The position numbers and the translations under genes were made by a program. 64,000 bases of DNA from Girardinichthys multiradiatus. Taxonomy: Eukaryota; Chordata; Actinopteri; Cyprinodontiformes; Goodeidae. The notes below the pieces were generated by a model. The model made no database searches. It was not told the DNA's origin and saw nothing but the letters and a program-made list of their open reading frames with translations. This document shows, one piece after another, positions 46,027 through 58,283 of this stretch (the stretch's first letter is position 1; every line of letters starts with the position of its first letter). Location: NCBI RefSeq assembly GCF_021462225.1, contig NC_061805.1, positions 53,140,395-53,204,394 of the forward strand, written 5' to 3'.

Positions 46027-47654
46027 ATGGCAACGAGCCGGTTGGTAGAGGTGTATCTGGACTTGCTGTCGCAGCCTTGCAGAGCCGTCCACATCCTGCT
46101 GACCTGCACCAAGATCCCGCACACGGTCCACAGCGTGGCTCTGAGAAAAGGTGGGCAATGACCAGTTTAACTAACCAGTTACCAGGTTAACTGATCAGCA
46201 CACTGAGCGTCTGATCCGGTCCATTTTGTGAAGAACTGAACCGTTTCTGCTCTGGACACTGATCCGTTGAACTTTGACCCAGTTTGTCCAAACTCCGTTG
46301 AAATTATGATCGTTTAGAGCTTTCTTTAAGAATCTGAAGACAGGTAGAAATTTAAACAAAGTTTAAAAGTTGGACCTGGTTCTAAGGAGTCCGCTCATAG
46401 ATTCGGCTTAGAAACCAACTCTCTGATGGTTCCTGTGGAGGACAGCTGGCTTGTTGAAGAAGTTGGAGGTTAAAGGTGAAGGCAAAGAGAAATGTTTCAT
46501 TGTTGTCTCAAAGTGTTGGAGATCAAGGTTATTTTAGCTGGACATGTGAATAAGACTGAAACCGGGTCATTAGAACAGTTTGATGGAACCTGTGTGTGTT
46601 TGCAGGAGAACACAGAACCGCAGAGTTCACCAAGCTGAACCCCATGCAGAAGGTTCCTGTCATGGTGGACAACGGCTTCGTCCTCACAGAGAGGTGCTCA
46701 CACAATAATATTTATAAGCACATTTGTACTCATGTCAAAGCTCAGTGGGTCTATATGTGAAGCAAATAACAGTCATGACCTATAACCTTTAACCTATTAA
46801 CTGGGGCCTGTAGAGCCTGAGATGGAGCTTTTGGGTTTTTGGACAATTCTCTCAGCATTGCACGCTCTGAACCTGACGGGACGTCCAGTCTTTGGAAGAA
46901 ACGCATCTTAGTTAGGGCCCTTCAGGCTTCCTGTAGGTCAGAGGAAGCAGCACAACAATCAGTTCTGACATTAAACTGCTGAAGTCACACCTGACTCACC
47001 TGTTGCCATCACAGTGACGCCATCCTGAAGTACCTGGCCACAAACCACAATGTCCCTGAGCACTGGTATCCATGGCTACCAGAGCGACGAGCCCGCGTGG
47101 ACGAGTACACCGCCTGGCATCACACCAACACCAGACCGCACGCTGCTAAGGTTTTTATGCTGGAGGTAAACACACACACACACACTTCCTGTGTGCAGAC
47201 ACCTACCGCCTCCAGCCAACATGACCCCCCAGCTTACATTACACTATGCCCCCTCAGGTGCTGCTCCCTGCCCAGTTTGGTGCTCAGGTGGACCAGGACC
47301 GTCTGGAGCGTGCGCTGTTGGAGCTGGACGCCACGCTGGATAAGCTGGAGTCCATGTTCCTCCGCCGGCAGCCATTCCTCTGCGGCGATGACATCACTGT
47401 GGCAGACCTGCTCGCCATCTGTGAGCTCATGCAGGTGAGAATTTGTGCAGGCTAGGGGCATGAACCTGTTGCTTAGCTGGTTCTGAGCGTGCTCACTGTG
47501 TCGGCAGCCTCTGGGAAGTGGGCGGGACATCTTGAAGGACCGCCCTCAGCTGCAGCGTTGGAGGAGCCGCGTCCAATCTGCCCTTGGCGAGTCGTTCGAT
47601 GAAGCTCATGCCGTGCTGTTCGCAGTCAGAGACCGCTGGCGGGCAAGACTGTGA
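46027..47654 (+). CDS. gstt1: Glutathione S-transferase, theta class
   Basis: Cytosolic enzyme that couples glutathione to electrophiles. Exons: 46027-46150, 46606-46693, 47015-47165, 47258-47434, 47508-47654. All phases fit, giving 228 residues, slightly shorter than mammalian GSTT1. The N-terminal thioredoxin-like domain starts 'LVEVYLDLLSQPCRAVHIL', including the theta-class S-Q-P-C-R motif whose serine is the catalytic residue in the class. It continues with 'NPMQKVPVMVDNGFVLTES' for glutathione binding. The alpha-helical C-terminal domain contains 'ARVDEYTAWHHTN' and 'FLCGDDITVADLLAICELMQ'. AATAAA at 47854-47859 marks the 3' end. I cannot decide between teleost gstt1a, gstt1b and gstt2 by eye, so the symbol is approximate. 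Confidence 0.88.
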
Positions 47655-47853
47655 CATCAGCGAGAGGGCGGAGCCTCTTCATCATGAGCATCAGAGATAG
47701 AAACAGCCAAGATGACTCCCTGACTGAGTTTTATTAAATTTGAATAATCTGACACTAACAATAGAACGCTGGTCTCTGATTGGTCGGGGTGTTTGACTCA
47801 TAAAATCATTTGAATCCAACTGTGAGCACTTTAACACTTTGTAATGAAGATGA

Positions 47854-47859
47854 AATAAA
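47854..47859 (+). other. GST poly(A) signal
   Basis: AATAAA 200 bases after the stop codon, in gene orientation. Confidence 0.65.
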
Positions 47860-48199
47860 ACCGATTTATTTTCTGTGTCCCTGGTTCTGTTTATTTACTG
47901 AGCTGTTCACCTGAGACTAGAGCGCCTCCTACAGGATCATTTACAAATTGTTCCTCATGAGGAAATCAACCCATCCTTCCTCTGTCCCAGCGCTGACCTG
48001 ACGGAGTGAATTACGGACCTGGGATCAGTCCAGACTCGATGAAGGGAACCTCTGAGTCCTGGATCAGACTCAGAACCAGCTTAGGACAAACAGCTGGAAC
48101 ACAGAGGTCCTCTATAACAGACTGAATTACCAGGTCACAGCATGAATCCCAGAACCTCCTGCACCAGCTGCAGAACTCTAAGAACAGGAACCACAAATA

Positions 48200-49420
48200 T
48201 TTCATGATGCTAGAGGTTCAATAAAGCTGCACAGCTGCAGGTCTGCTTGGAGTTGGTTCCAACCGGAACGAGCACTGTAAGAAAATGTTCTGAACACTCT
48301 GAAGGAACAGAGTGTAATAAAAGCCTGTTTAGGTGACCTCCAGGAAGTTAGAGACTCTGGTAGGAAGCCCATTACTGCTTCATAAATGACAACATACCAA
48401 TGCAGCATCTGAGCCTGGACCATGAAGGTCAGTTAACCACAGAGTAGAAAGTGATGAAGGATAAGAGGTTTACATCCTGTGAAGAACCTCAGAGCTTCAC
48501 GATAAACAGCTTCCAACATCTGTAAAGTTCTAACAGGAGTTCACATGAATAATGTCACCATGATCAATGTGAGGTCAGAAGGTGGCTGCAGCAAGTCGGT
48601 TTCTCACGTCGAATGAAACACATGATTTATTTCTACAGAAGAACCCGTTTCAATCTGAGCCTTTTTACAACATGTTCTTTATGTGGCTAAAAAGAAAGAT
48701 TTTCATTTCTTAAATACCGAGATGTTCATAGGAAGACACACTTTCAGCTGGGAAACCTGTGCAGACATAATAGTAGGGAGAACAGCAGGGAGTTTCTCCT
48801 AGTTTCACCAGCATTAAGGACCAGTTTGAGGTGGAACAAATGTGACTGGATAGTGTCAAATTCAACATGCAGACGATACAAAACCAGGACAACGGAGTTT
48901 ACATGACAGTAAACAACTGTGTCATCAGTGTAGAGATAGAGATGCATCAGATACATTCTGCCCCAAATTATGAAAAGAGTTGGCTCTAACACAGAGCCTT
49001 GAGGTACACTTTCTGATAACAGGAAGAATATCAGAGTTTCAAACCAGAAGGATCATTAGAAAACCAGCCAATAACTGGGTCTGTAAGGCCAGTATTAAAT
49101 CTTCATGATCCACAAATGGTTCTGACACATCTATAGAAAGTGCTGCTGCAGTAGTCCTTGGCACCCAAAGCTTCTAGCAATTCATTTAAAACTTTAGTTG
49201 AAGCAGTGACCAGACTGATTAGACAATAGAATATTATTAGGGTGCAAATTTTGCTTTCACCAGGTTCTGAAGAACCTTAGCTTGAATGCAATTTAGAAAT
49301 GGGTCCATAATTATTATATGAAGTGGGATCACCACCTTTCAGTAAAGGTAGAACAAAACCTCTTTAAGCCTTAAAAAGACTTAAATTCCATTGAGTTAGG
49401 TCCTGAATTTATCTGTTTGG
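48200..49420 (-). mobile_element. L2-type LINE remnant
   Basis: On the minus strand, 'LEPTLFI' and then 'HLYLYTDDTVVYCH' (48.9-49.0 kb) show the RT block with Y-T-D-D in place of the usual YADD, followed by 'FHLKLVLNAGET'. It is degraded; the downstream minus-strand text to 48.2 kb is probably repeat but unassigned. Confidence 0.6.
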
Positions 49421-50639
49421 GCATTTATTCAAACTCAGCCGTTTAATTTCGAGGCGCCGGTTAACCTGGGCATCCAGGGGGCTGAAGCCCTCAAGCGTTT
49501 TTAACCGGGCCGCTGATCTTATGAAGGAAGATATTTCTAAATGTTTGTTTAAAACCTGTTTAAAGGCTGCAGATGTCATCAGAATTCCCTGTTCTTAGTT
49601 CATCTGTTCTTCAATCAGTATTACTAAACCCGCCCCTAGATGGTCCGCCAGAAACAGCTGGTGTGCATGACTGCGAGAACGACTACTCGCTCGACGAGAC
49701 GCATGACTGTGTGCAAGAGCAGCTGGTGACTGTCTCCAAAAATAATACATTTGCAAATTTCTAAATGTCTGAAATGTATTTTTCTCTGCTTCCAACCAGG
49801 CAGACACGAATACCTTTGTTTTAACAATTCAAGAAATCCTGGCTCCATAACAATATAATGACACCACTGTTCTGGTGAACTTTGTTTTGTTTGTAGTTCT
49901 GGTTGAGCAGTTTGGGTTTTTCATTACGCCATGACCAAAACTATAACTGCGTTGAAGAATGAAACCTTCCAGTCTGCTGAAAATGTCTCCACCTAGTGGT
50001 TGAGTCAAAACATCAACATGTCGTAAAAGAGTTAAAGAAGAAAGTTGTTCAAACTAAAGATGGTTTCACATCTAATTCACTATCAACTCTGCCTGCATCT
50101 GCAATGGGATGGAAAGGAGTCCATTTACCAGGACCTGGAACGGCCACCAGAGGGCGCCAGTGGTGTAGCATAGGGTGTCAATGTCCAGTTCTGGAGAGCT
50201 TCCATCCTGCCGCTTTAAGAAGCGTCCTCTAACATGTGTTGGAGGACGGAAGCATCTAAAAGCTGCAGGATGGAAGCTATGGACGACATTAGCCCCCTGA
50301 CTTTGCTGATAGTCTCATTTTCTTCCAGCTCATTAAATAAATGAAAAAACTCATTGTAGTTTATTCCTGGAGGTTTAGAGAAGATCCATCACAGTCCAGC
50401 CTGCAGCTTGGATCTTCATCATATACAGTTTTTCTCAAAGATTTAAACACTCCGGCAGTTTTTCTTTGGTTCTGTTTATTGTTTTATCTTCAACAGCAGA
50501 GCCTGCTTCAGTCTTTACAGAACAGCACCTCAACATCAGTGAGGAGACGGTTCAACAGCATGAGGTCCAACCAATCAACTGGTTAAAAACAATAACCCAG
50601 CTGCTGGGAATAAATAAGAGAAACTAAACTTCACTTCCT
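49421..50639. other. Region between GST and chek2 3' end
   Basis: No exon is seen. TTTATT at about 50357 and 50475 gives AATAAA on the minus strand and could end chek2 transcripts. Open frames at 49.57-49.85 kb on both strands look like chance. Confidence 0.35.
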
Positions 50640-53600
50640 CTACGGAAAAGCAGGGGCTGGGGCTTGGATCCTCTTGGCAAGATGCTCCTCCTCATCATCT
50701 CCTCTTCCTCGTTTTTTCCTGAACCTTTCTCCTGTTGATGACTCCGCCTCCTGCAGATGGGAGGAGCCAAACTGTAATAAGAGGCTGGGCTTTGTGCTGT
50801 TTATGTGTGTGGTTACCATGGAAGCAGCTACAGGAGCATCTGATGGAGAAGCAGCAGGTGGAGCATCTTCGCCTTCGGGGTACATGAGACTGCGAGCCGC
50901 CTGCAACATCTGCTGATCCTGAAACGCAGCAGAGCCACCGTGAGCTGCCTACATTTCCCATCATGCCCCACCACAACCTGGTGATTTTTTTAGCCAACTA
51001 TGTTCCCACATTTAGGGGTAAACAGAGGAGTAGCTGGATGAGGTGCGAGAGGTCAGCACGTTCTCTCTGCAGCAGGTCCACTTTCAATAGCAACAGGAAG
51101 ATCAGGTGGAGACATGGTGGAGACGTGGTGGAGACGTGGAGTCTCCACCACTAACCTTCACCCTAACCTTGAGAATGAGATGGAAACGGATGGACTAGAA
51201 CTTTGTTCTCCGTGTGAGAAGCAGATTCTCCTAATCCCTCTCAGAGAAGATCAGTTAATGATCTCCATTGGGACCAATGATCTCCAAGGGGTGTAAATAC
51301 TTCTGAGCCAAGCAGAACATGCAGGGCTTTATTAGTCAGACTGAAGTATTGTACCACCCTGGGACTGATCACATCCTGTTCTGTTAGAACCTTCCTGTAT
51401 CAGACACGAGCTGAACACACCCACACTATTGGTGGACGCTCTCTTTAAGCCGATACATGGTGATGGAGAACCATGATGGAGACCTTTCAGGCTTCCTAGA
51501 CAGAACATGTGACTGATGATGCCTCTGCAGTTCACCTACCTGCAGCCAGGGGTGCTGCAGAGCTTCATCCACAGACATCCTCAGTGTGGGGTCGACCACC
51601 AGCAGCTTCCTCACCACATCTTTGGCTGAAACATCAACAACCATCTTAACGACAGCTCTGAGGTCAGTTTAATCAAATAGGAAACTCTGGTTACCATGGT
51701 TACCTTGATTAGAGACTCTTCTCCACTTGGATGGGACCATGGTGAATTCTCCTCTGATGATCTGCTCCTTGACAGAGTTCTCGCTGAAGCTCTCGTGGAA
51801 CGGAGCATAGCCACTCAGACTGTCGGAGACACTCAGGTTAGAATCTGAGGGCACGCCCAGCAGAGCGGCTGAGGGGGGCGGAGCCTACCAGACAAACAGC
51901 AGCACGCCCAGGCTCCAGGCATCTACAGCTAGCCCATAGCCGGTGGTGGAAGCGTGGGTGAAGACCTCAGGAGCTAGGTAGGATGGAGTCCCACACAGAG
52001 TCTTCATGAGGGCTGCCTCCTCCAGGATCCTGGACTGGTTAAAGTCTGTCACCTGACACAGGGGGGCGGGGTTACAAGAAGGACACTCTGATGTTAGGAG
52101 GACGAGGAAGGTCAGGTTACCTTTATGAGACAGGTGTCCTCATTGGAGGACAGGAGGATGTTCTCTGGCTTCAGATCTCTGTGGATGATCCCGTTCCTGT
52201 GGAGATACTACACACACACAGCTACCTAGGTGTCTGTCTGTACTGGTTACCTTGACAACAGCAACAGGTCTCACCTGAACAGCACAGAGCATCTGATAGA
52301 AGTAAAGTTTGGCCACGCCTTCATTTAGCTGCTGCTGAGACTTCACTCTGTGGAAGAGCTCGCCGCCCTCCATCCTCGGGACACAGGGGGTGGAGTTAGT
52401 GAGTATGAGGGCGTGGCCAGTTAAATTAAAATAGGTGGTGTAGTCACGTGTAAGTCAAAGGTCAAACGTTCAGCTTTGACTTACAGCTCCAGGACGATGT
52501 AGTAACTGTCCTCCGTCTGATAGAAGTCCTCCGTCTTTATGAGACAAGGCTGTAGGACACAGACGTAGATGAGGACCGAGGATAGAAGGAGACATTTTAG
52601 GTATCCATAACGTCTCTTCTTCTCTGTTTTACTCACATGATCAACCCTCTGCAGAATCTGAATCTCCGTCTCTGCGTTCCGTGTCGCCGTCTGTGATTGG
52701 ATGATAAAACAAGCAGGTCACATGAACGCCTCAATGTTCATGCCACCATGTTTGTAGTCCTGAGGCGAGCAGCCACAAGAAGGAAACGTGTGAGCCAATC
52801 GGAGGGCAGACTCACCCCCTCAGACTGGAAGTTGTTCTTGTTGATGATTTTGACGGCGAACTTCCTGCAGGTGGAGCGCTCGAAGGCCAGCCGCACCTCG
52901 CCGCAGACTCCTCTGGAACAGGTTGGATAACAAACACACCATGAGTTTGGATCGTTGCTCTTCCATCTGGTCAGAACCAGAAGGTTCTGCCCTCTAAACA
53001 GGATAAAAACGGACAGGAAGTGAGCGTTGCTAAGGAAACATAACATGCTCAGTCAGCATGTGGCCATGGGACCGGAGAGGACCAATCAAGAATGTGGCAA
53101 CACCCAGGAAGTAGGATCTGGTGATCCAGTACGTCCTTCCTAACAGTTTGTAATAAACTGAGCTTGCCGGGAACTTTTCAACCTGCCAAACAAAACGCAG
53201 AACCGGAGAAAACCCGGGAACGTTGCAGTGCGACGTTCCCTAGTGGGGGAAAATGAAAGTTCCTCGGTATGTTGTCAGAATATAAAGGATGTGTTCTGAA
53301 CCAGAATATGGACTTCTCGTCCTTACAGAAACAAAGCAGACTTACGTTCCAATCCGCCGGGTCAGAACATATTTATCCTGCAGATCTCTGGGTAAACTGG
53401 ACTGATCATCTGACATCAGGTTGATGAAGACAAACACTGCCGAGAGACAGCAGGGGACAGGGGGTGGGGCCACAGGACACACAGGTGAGCCAGGTTTAGG
53501 TAGCCAAGCCAGAAGAGAAGGAGTCAGGTGACGGGTCACATGGTACAGGTACGGTAAGCCAGGTGGGACAGATTACAAGTATGAGCGACAAGAGACAGAA

Positions 53601-54469
53601 GATTGAGGCGTGCTTCAGGCGAGACAAGATGACAGGGTGAGTGACAGGTGTGTCAGAACTGAGGTGAGGTGAGACAGGTGTTTTGGTTTCTTGGAGAGTC
53701 ACATGACTCAGGTGTGTCACCTCGGTTCCGTTGCTCCGCCAGAGACAGCACAGCATTATTGATGAGAGGAAGCTTCTTGTTCTGACCGACCTTTACCCCG
53801 TCCACAAACGTCCCGTTGTTACTGTAGTCCTCCACGAAGACCTCAGAGCCGTCCTGGTGGACAGGACAGGTGTGGGACAGACAGAAGGAAAGGTGAGACG
53901 TGCTTCCTGCTCGGAACCACAGTAGCGGCAGCACCAGAACTACTGACGGCTCTGAGAAAGAACCAGCAGGAAAACCATCAGTCAGCGTTCTCACTCTGTA
54001 GATTCTGAAGTGTTTCTTGCTGTAGATTCGGAACCTCTTGGATCCCTTGTCATCTGGATCATCCAGGACATAGTCACATCCAGAATCCCGTCCAAACAGG
54101 TACTGGTCCTCGGTGCAGTCTGGAACCAAACACAAAGAAAAAGGATCAGTCCTGGTTCTGGTTCAGATCATCAGAGTGAAGTAATGGTGGGTCACCGTGA
54201 CTCCTGAAGCCTCGGACCATGGGGAGCAGCCGACCCCAAGGCTGTGGTTCTGGTTCCTCTGGGACGGACGGCAGTGTCACGGGGATGGTGTCCACGCTGC
54301 TCAGAGTCCCTGAGCCGCTGGATGACTGGCTGCCAGAGGCGGGTCCACTGGATGAACTGGAACCCTGCTGGGACTGGGACCTGGCCTGGGATGGGGACAG
54401 GGTGGACTGGGTCTGGCTTTCGGACTGGGTCTGGGATGACTCTCCCCCAGGTGGAATCTCTGCAGACAT
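50640..54469 (-). CDS. chek2: Checkpoint kinase 2
   Basis: Nuclear Ser/Thr kinase activated by ATM after DNA breaks; phosphorylates p53 and CDC25 proteins (family knowledge). Coding exons: 54196-54469, 53995-54119, 53721-53853, 53346-53436, 52816-52912, 52637-52690, 52485-52549, 52275-52374, 52121-52207, 51889-52052, 51704-51819, 51540-51625, 50817-50918, 50640-50771. All phases fit, giving 541 residues against 543 in human. The N-terminus is a cluster of SQ and TQ sites, then an FHA domain about 92-180 ('[11 protein letters not shown]', '[10 protein letters not shown]', '[11 protein letters not shown]'). The kinase domain has '[10 protein letters not shown]', catalytic K229, 'HRDLKPEN' (D324), the T-loop '[15 protein letters not shown]', and a basic C-terminus (KKRGRG ... 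AKRIQ). The metal-binding DFG motif reads DFN (345-347). The acceptor at 54478-54480 implies an upstream non-coding exon. Confidence 0.95.
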
Positions 54470-55739
54470 GCTGATATCTGTGGAAACACCAGAGGCTGTG
54501 TTAGACAAGATATCACATCCTGGTTTTATCACAGCTCCCCCGTTCAATCGGACCCTCTGATACACTAGTCCAGAGTTCTGCTCCGTGCAACATTCGGCTC
54601 TACTTGGTGGTTCTGATATCCCTGCTTCAATCTCATCTGCTGCGACGCGTCAGAGACGAAGCTGCACTCTGACTGGTAACCAGTACCACCAGGATCCGTT
54701 TCATCTCCACTACAGAACTTTACTTGTTTGGTCACGTTGAGAGAAACCAGAGCGTAGAACCGCACCACATAGATCATCTCATGAATCTTTGCTTGGTAAC
54801 ATTTTCTAATCATCCACAATCTAAGACCATCATAGATTAACAGGTTCTACTGGTCTCACTGGTCATCTGACTGCAGGACACACATAAGTGCTGCTCCATT
54901 TGGGTTAACCGGAACCAGCTGTTTGGGTTAAACAGGACTGGACCAAAACAAAATTTCTTACAACCAAAAATCAGCTCAGTTGATCCAGATTTTAAAAAAA
55001 ATTCAAAACAGGCATAACCTGTTGGTTCCGAGTTCTGTTTGTCTCTTCGGGTCAGCGGCCACAGGCCAGACAGCAGGCAGGTTCCAGGAGGGAGAGATGT
55101 TCGGGGCTTTGCAAGAGCAACAACCAATCAGATGAAGTCTAGAAAACTGGACTCTATTCTGTGTTTTCCACCTTGTTTCACTCCGAGAGGAACCGGGCTG
55201 CAGCTGAGATCCAGCTGACTGACTTTAAACAAACCTTTGAAATGGTTAAAGATCTGAATGCAAATGTTCTGATTGATGAATTATGTCACAACACTAACAT
55301 GTTATTGGACTTTTCATTAATATTCTGGTGATCACTGATGTGATGTCTTTTGGTTCCGTTTCTGTCCAGGTCAGCCTTGTAAATGAGATTTCCTGCAATA
55401 AAAGATTCTGCTGGAGCCCGGTTCCAGTTATTATAGGGCACAAAAAGAGTTTAAACCATGAATCCGGGTTTGACTTTATTAATCTCCAATGGGACATTCA
55501 TTTGTCCCAGCATAAAGCATCAACATAAACCAGTAAAAGTCTAGGAGACAAGACTCAATAAAATAAATGTACCTGCAGTTATCTGGGACACGGTTCTGGA
55601 GACTACTTGTACCTTAAAGGTCTGACGGCCTCGGGCTCCTCAACACATCGGGGCTGCAGGGATCTTCAGCTGGGGCTTCTCCTCAGGTTACCTACTGTGC
55701 TGTAAAGAGGCTGAGATACATTGTTCATCTGATCTTCTC

Positions 55740-56760
55740 CAACATTCAGTCTCAGCTTCTCCTCCTATGAAGCCAGTCTGGTCCCAACAACTGACTCAGT
55801 CTTTTCTGTGGGTTCGTTTCTTCTTTTTGAGTCCTTCACCTTTATTCTGGCTCCCCACAGCGAAGAAAACTGCACTAGCCACTGACGAGTGATAGAACAT
55901 CTGGAGCAGGCTACTGCAGATATTGAAGAACCTGAGTTTGTGGAGAAAATGGAGTCTACTCATGCTCTTTTCTACAGTACCTCGGTGCTCTTGGTCCATT
56001 GCAGCTTATAGTTGAGGGTAACACCGAGGTACTGGTGTGATGTTATTTGCTCCACATCCTTCCCTGAGGTGGAGATCTTCAGTAGCGATGTCTTTATTAG
56101 GCTGAAATTGACCACCATTCACTTATCTATATTGAGCTGTAATTGGTTCTCCCCACACCACCTCACAAAGTTGTCCACCAGCTGCCTGTACTCCTCCTCC
56201 TCCTCCTCCTCCTCCTCCTCCTCCTCTGCCCTCTCCACACCCTCCACTACAGCCGTATCATCTGAGCACCTTTGCATTTGAGATGACCTGGTAGCTAAAG
56301 TCTGCAGAGGTGGAGAAGAGATAGCGCTGCTCCCTGGGGGGCCCCGAAGGTGCATATCAGGGGATCTGACACACAGCTTCACCGACTTTATTGGGTCAGT
56401 GGTCCACATCCATTGTTTCCAGCTTTTCCCTCAACAGTCTAGGCTGGATGGTATTGAAGGCGGATGAAGAGTCAAGGAAAAGGATGTGGACAACAGCATC
56501 AGGTCTCTCCAGGGAAGAATGGGCCCCATGCAGCAGGTCTATAATTGCATCATCCACTCCTAGATGGCGCTGGTAAGCAAACTGTAGCCGGTTCTGGGCT
56601 GCACCAGAACCAGCCTCTTTATGACCTTCAAAATGGTGGAGGTCAGAGCTTTCTGGGTCTTTACAACATAAAACTGTTAGATGTGAATGAAGGGTCAGAT
56701 TTTAGGTTTTCAAGGTCACTACAATGTTATGACTTGGTTCCCCTCTGATGGACCTAAGGT
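55740..56760 (-). mobile_element. Rex1-like LINE remnant
   Basis: The minus-strand text contains 'SSAFNTIQPRLL' near 56430, 'RQLVDNFVRWCGENQLQLNI' near 56130-56190 and 'QYLGVTLNYKLQW' near 56010, all in the order of a Rex1/L2-type reverse transcriptase. A (TCC)n expansion at 56191-56226 falls just before the RQLVDNF block. It is broken by stops and shifts. Confidence 0.65.
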
Positions 56761-57089
56761 GAGGTAAGGTTTGGACTACAGATGAATCCCAGAGTTTAGA
56801 CAGTTCCAGACCTGGAATGTTTTAAGAAATTCCAGAGTTATGTCCTCTCGGAGTTATATCCACTGAGACCAACCCTGAACCCACACTGTGGCCGTGTGAA
56901 GGTTAGGGTTCTGTTTCTGACCCTAACCCGGCTCAAAAACAGAAAAACGAAGTAAACCGATGAAGAAATGCTGAGCAATCAATAAGAACTTCCAGAACAG
57001 CTGGATGCATCGGGCCAGTTTAGAAACATAGAAAGGAACCCAACAGCAGCGACCTGCAGAGAACACACAGATCTATAACCTGAATCCAA

Positions 57090-57495
57090 AGATTCACCCG
57101 GGTTCTCCTGGTTCATGTTGGAAATGTTTGTTTATTTCGTTTACAGAACAGAGAACATGCTTTATACCAGCTTCTAGCTCTCAGTGCTAATCCTGGTTCT
57201 GCTGGAGGTTTCTTCCTGTTAAAAGGGAGTTTTTCCTCTCCACTGTCGCTACATGCATGCTCAGTATGAGGGATTACTGCAAAGTCAACACCAGTGACTG
57301 TCCACTGTCTCTACATGCTCATCCAGGAGGAGTGAATGCTGCAAGTCACTGACTGGATGCAATCTGCTGGGTTTCCTTAGATAGAAAAACTTTTTATCCA
57401 ATTTGAATAAATAACTGAATCTGATTAATAGGAATGTATGAACCTGACTGTTGTGAATTGGAGCTATAGAAATAAAACTGAACTGAATTGAAATA
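57090..57495 (+). repeat. Common dispersed fish repeat with GAATTGAA tail
   Basis: 'TTCTTCCTGTTAAAAGGGAG' near 57210 and the end 'ATAGAAATAAAACTGAACTG' followed by AATTG are features of a widespread fish repeat, probably the 3' end of a non-LTR element. No coding frame. Confidence 0.55.
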
Positions 57496-58017
57496 TTGCC
57501 ATATTTGTTTTTATTCCTTTGTTGTGTTTGTTGAAGAAACTACTAGAACTCAGCACCGAATCCCATTTAGAAACTGTGTAATTTAATTAGCCAGAACCAA
57601 TCAGAACCAGCAGATTTTACAGGTATTGACATGCTTCACGTGAATGATAGGTATCTCTTTGGTTCGGTTAAAACTGAGCTTTACTAAGTGAACATGGACC
57701 AGAACCTTACGGATCATCAGTCCCAGTAGCTGTAGCTACAAATGTAAACGACAGACTTATTTTTGGGGCTTTTTAAACGGAGATCGGAATGGATCAAACT
57801 ATAACAGTGAGCGTCTGGTACCAGAACCGGAAAGAACAGCAGAACAGAAAGTTGACCCAGTTTATCAGTTGTATTAACATCTGGTCAAGACCGGACAGAG
57901 CCGAACCAAACTGGGCTGCAGCACCAAAATTTCGCACACTCACCGCTCAATCTGGGCTCTGCGGAAAAGTTCGGCTCAAGTTCTCCAATGAATATCTGCA
58001 GGTCCAAAACTATCCAA

Positions 58018-58140
58018 AGACACGTGAAGAATGTTCAACGGGAAAACTCCGCTTCCTTGTTTTTTCCCTCTTCGCGCCACGTGACGGCTACAGCCAATAA
58101 GAAGTTAGAGTTCTGGTCACGTGTACTTTGATGCGGAAGT
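58018..58140. promoter_or_regulatory. Candidate chek2/entr1 bidirectional promoter
   Basis: Three CACGTG E-boxes (58021-58026, 58078-58083, 58118-58123), a CCAAT box (58094-58098) and an ETS-type GCGGAAGT (58133-58140) lie in about 120 bases. entr1 starts at 58284 to the right; chek2 reads leftward, with its first coding exon 3.6 kb away and a missing non-coding exon expected near here. USF/MITF-TFE factors bind CACGTG in general; use here is inferred. Confidence 0.45.
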
Positions 58141-58283
58141 GAGTTTCTGGGTCTGGTCTGGTTCAGTTTAGGGCAGATTATGGGACTGGCGGATCAATAA
58201 CATGATCGATAAGAGATCGATTACCCAGAGGCGCCGCTGACAGCCGACCCAAGTCGAACCCGGTCGGTCCGGTCAGGTTCGTC

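Noticed and set aside
54219..54560. Plus-strand W/D/S-rich frame of 113 residues
   Set aside because: It is the antisense of the SQ/TQ-rich chek2 first coding exon; its composition is explained by that.
57789..58100. Plus-strand frame of 103 residues near the chek2/entr1 promoter
   Set aside because: No known motif, no splice context and it overlaps promoter elements; probably chance.
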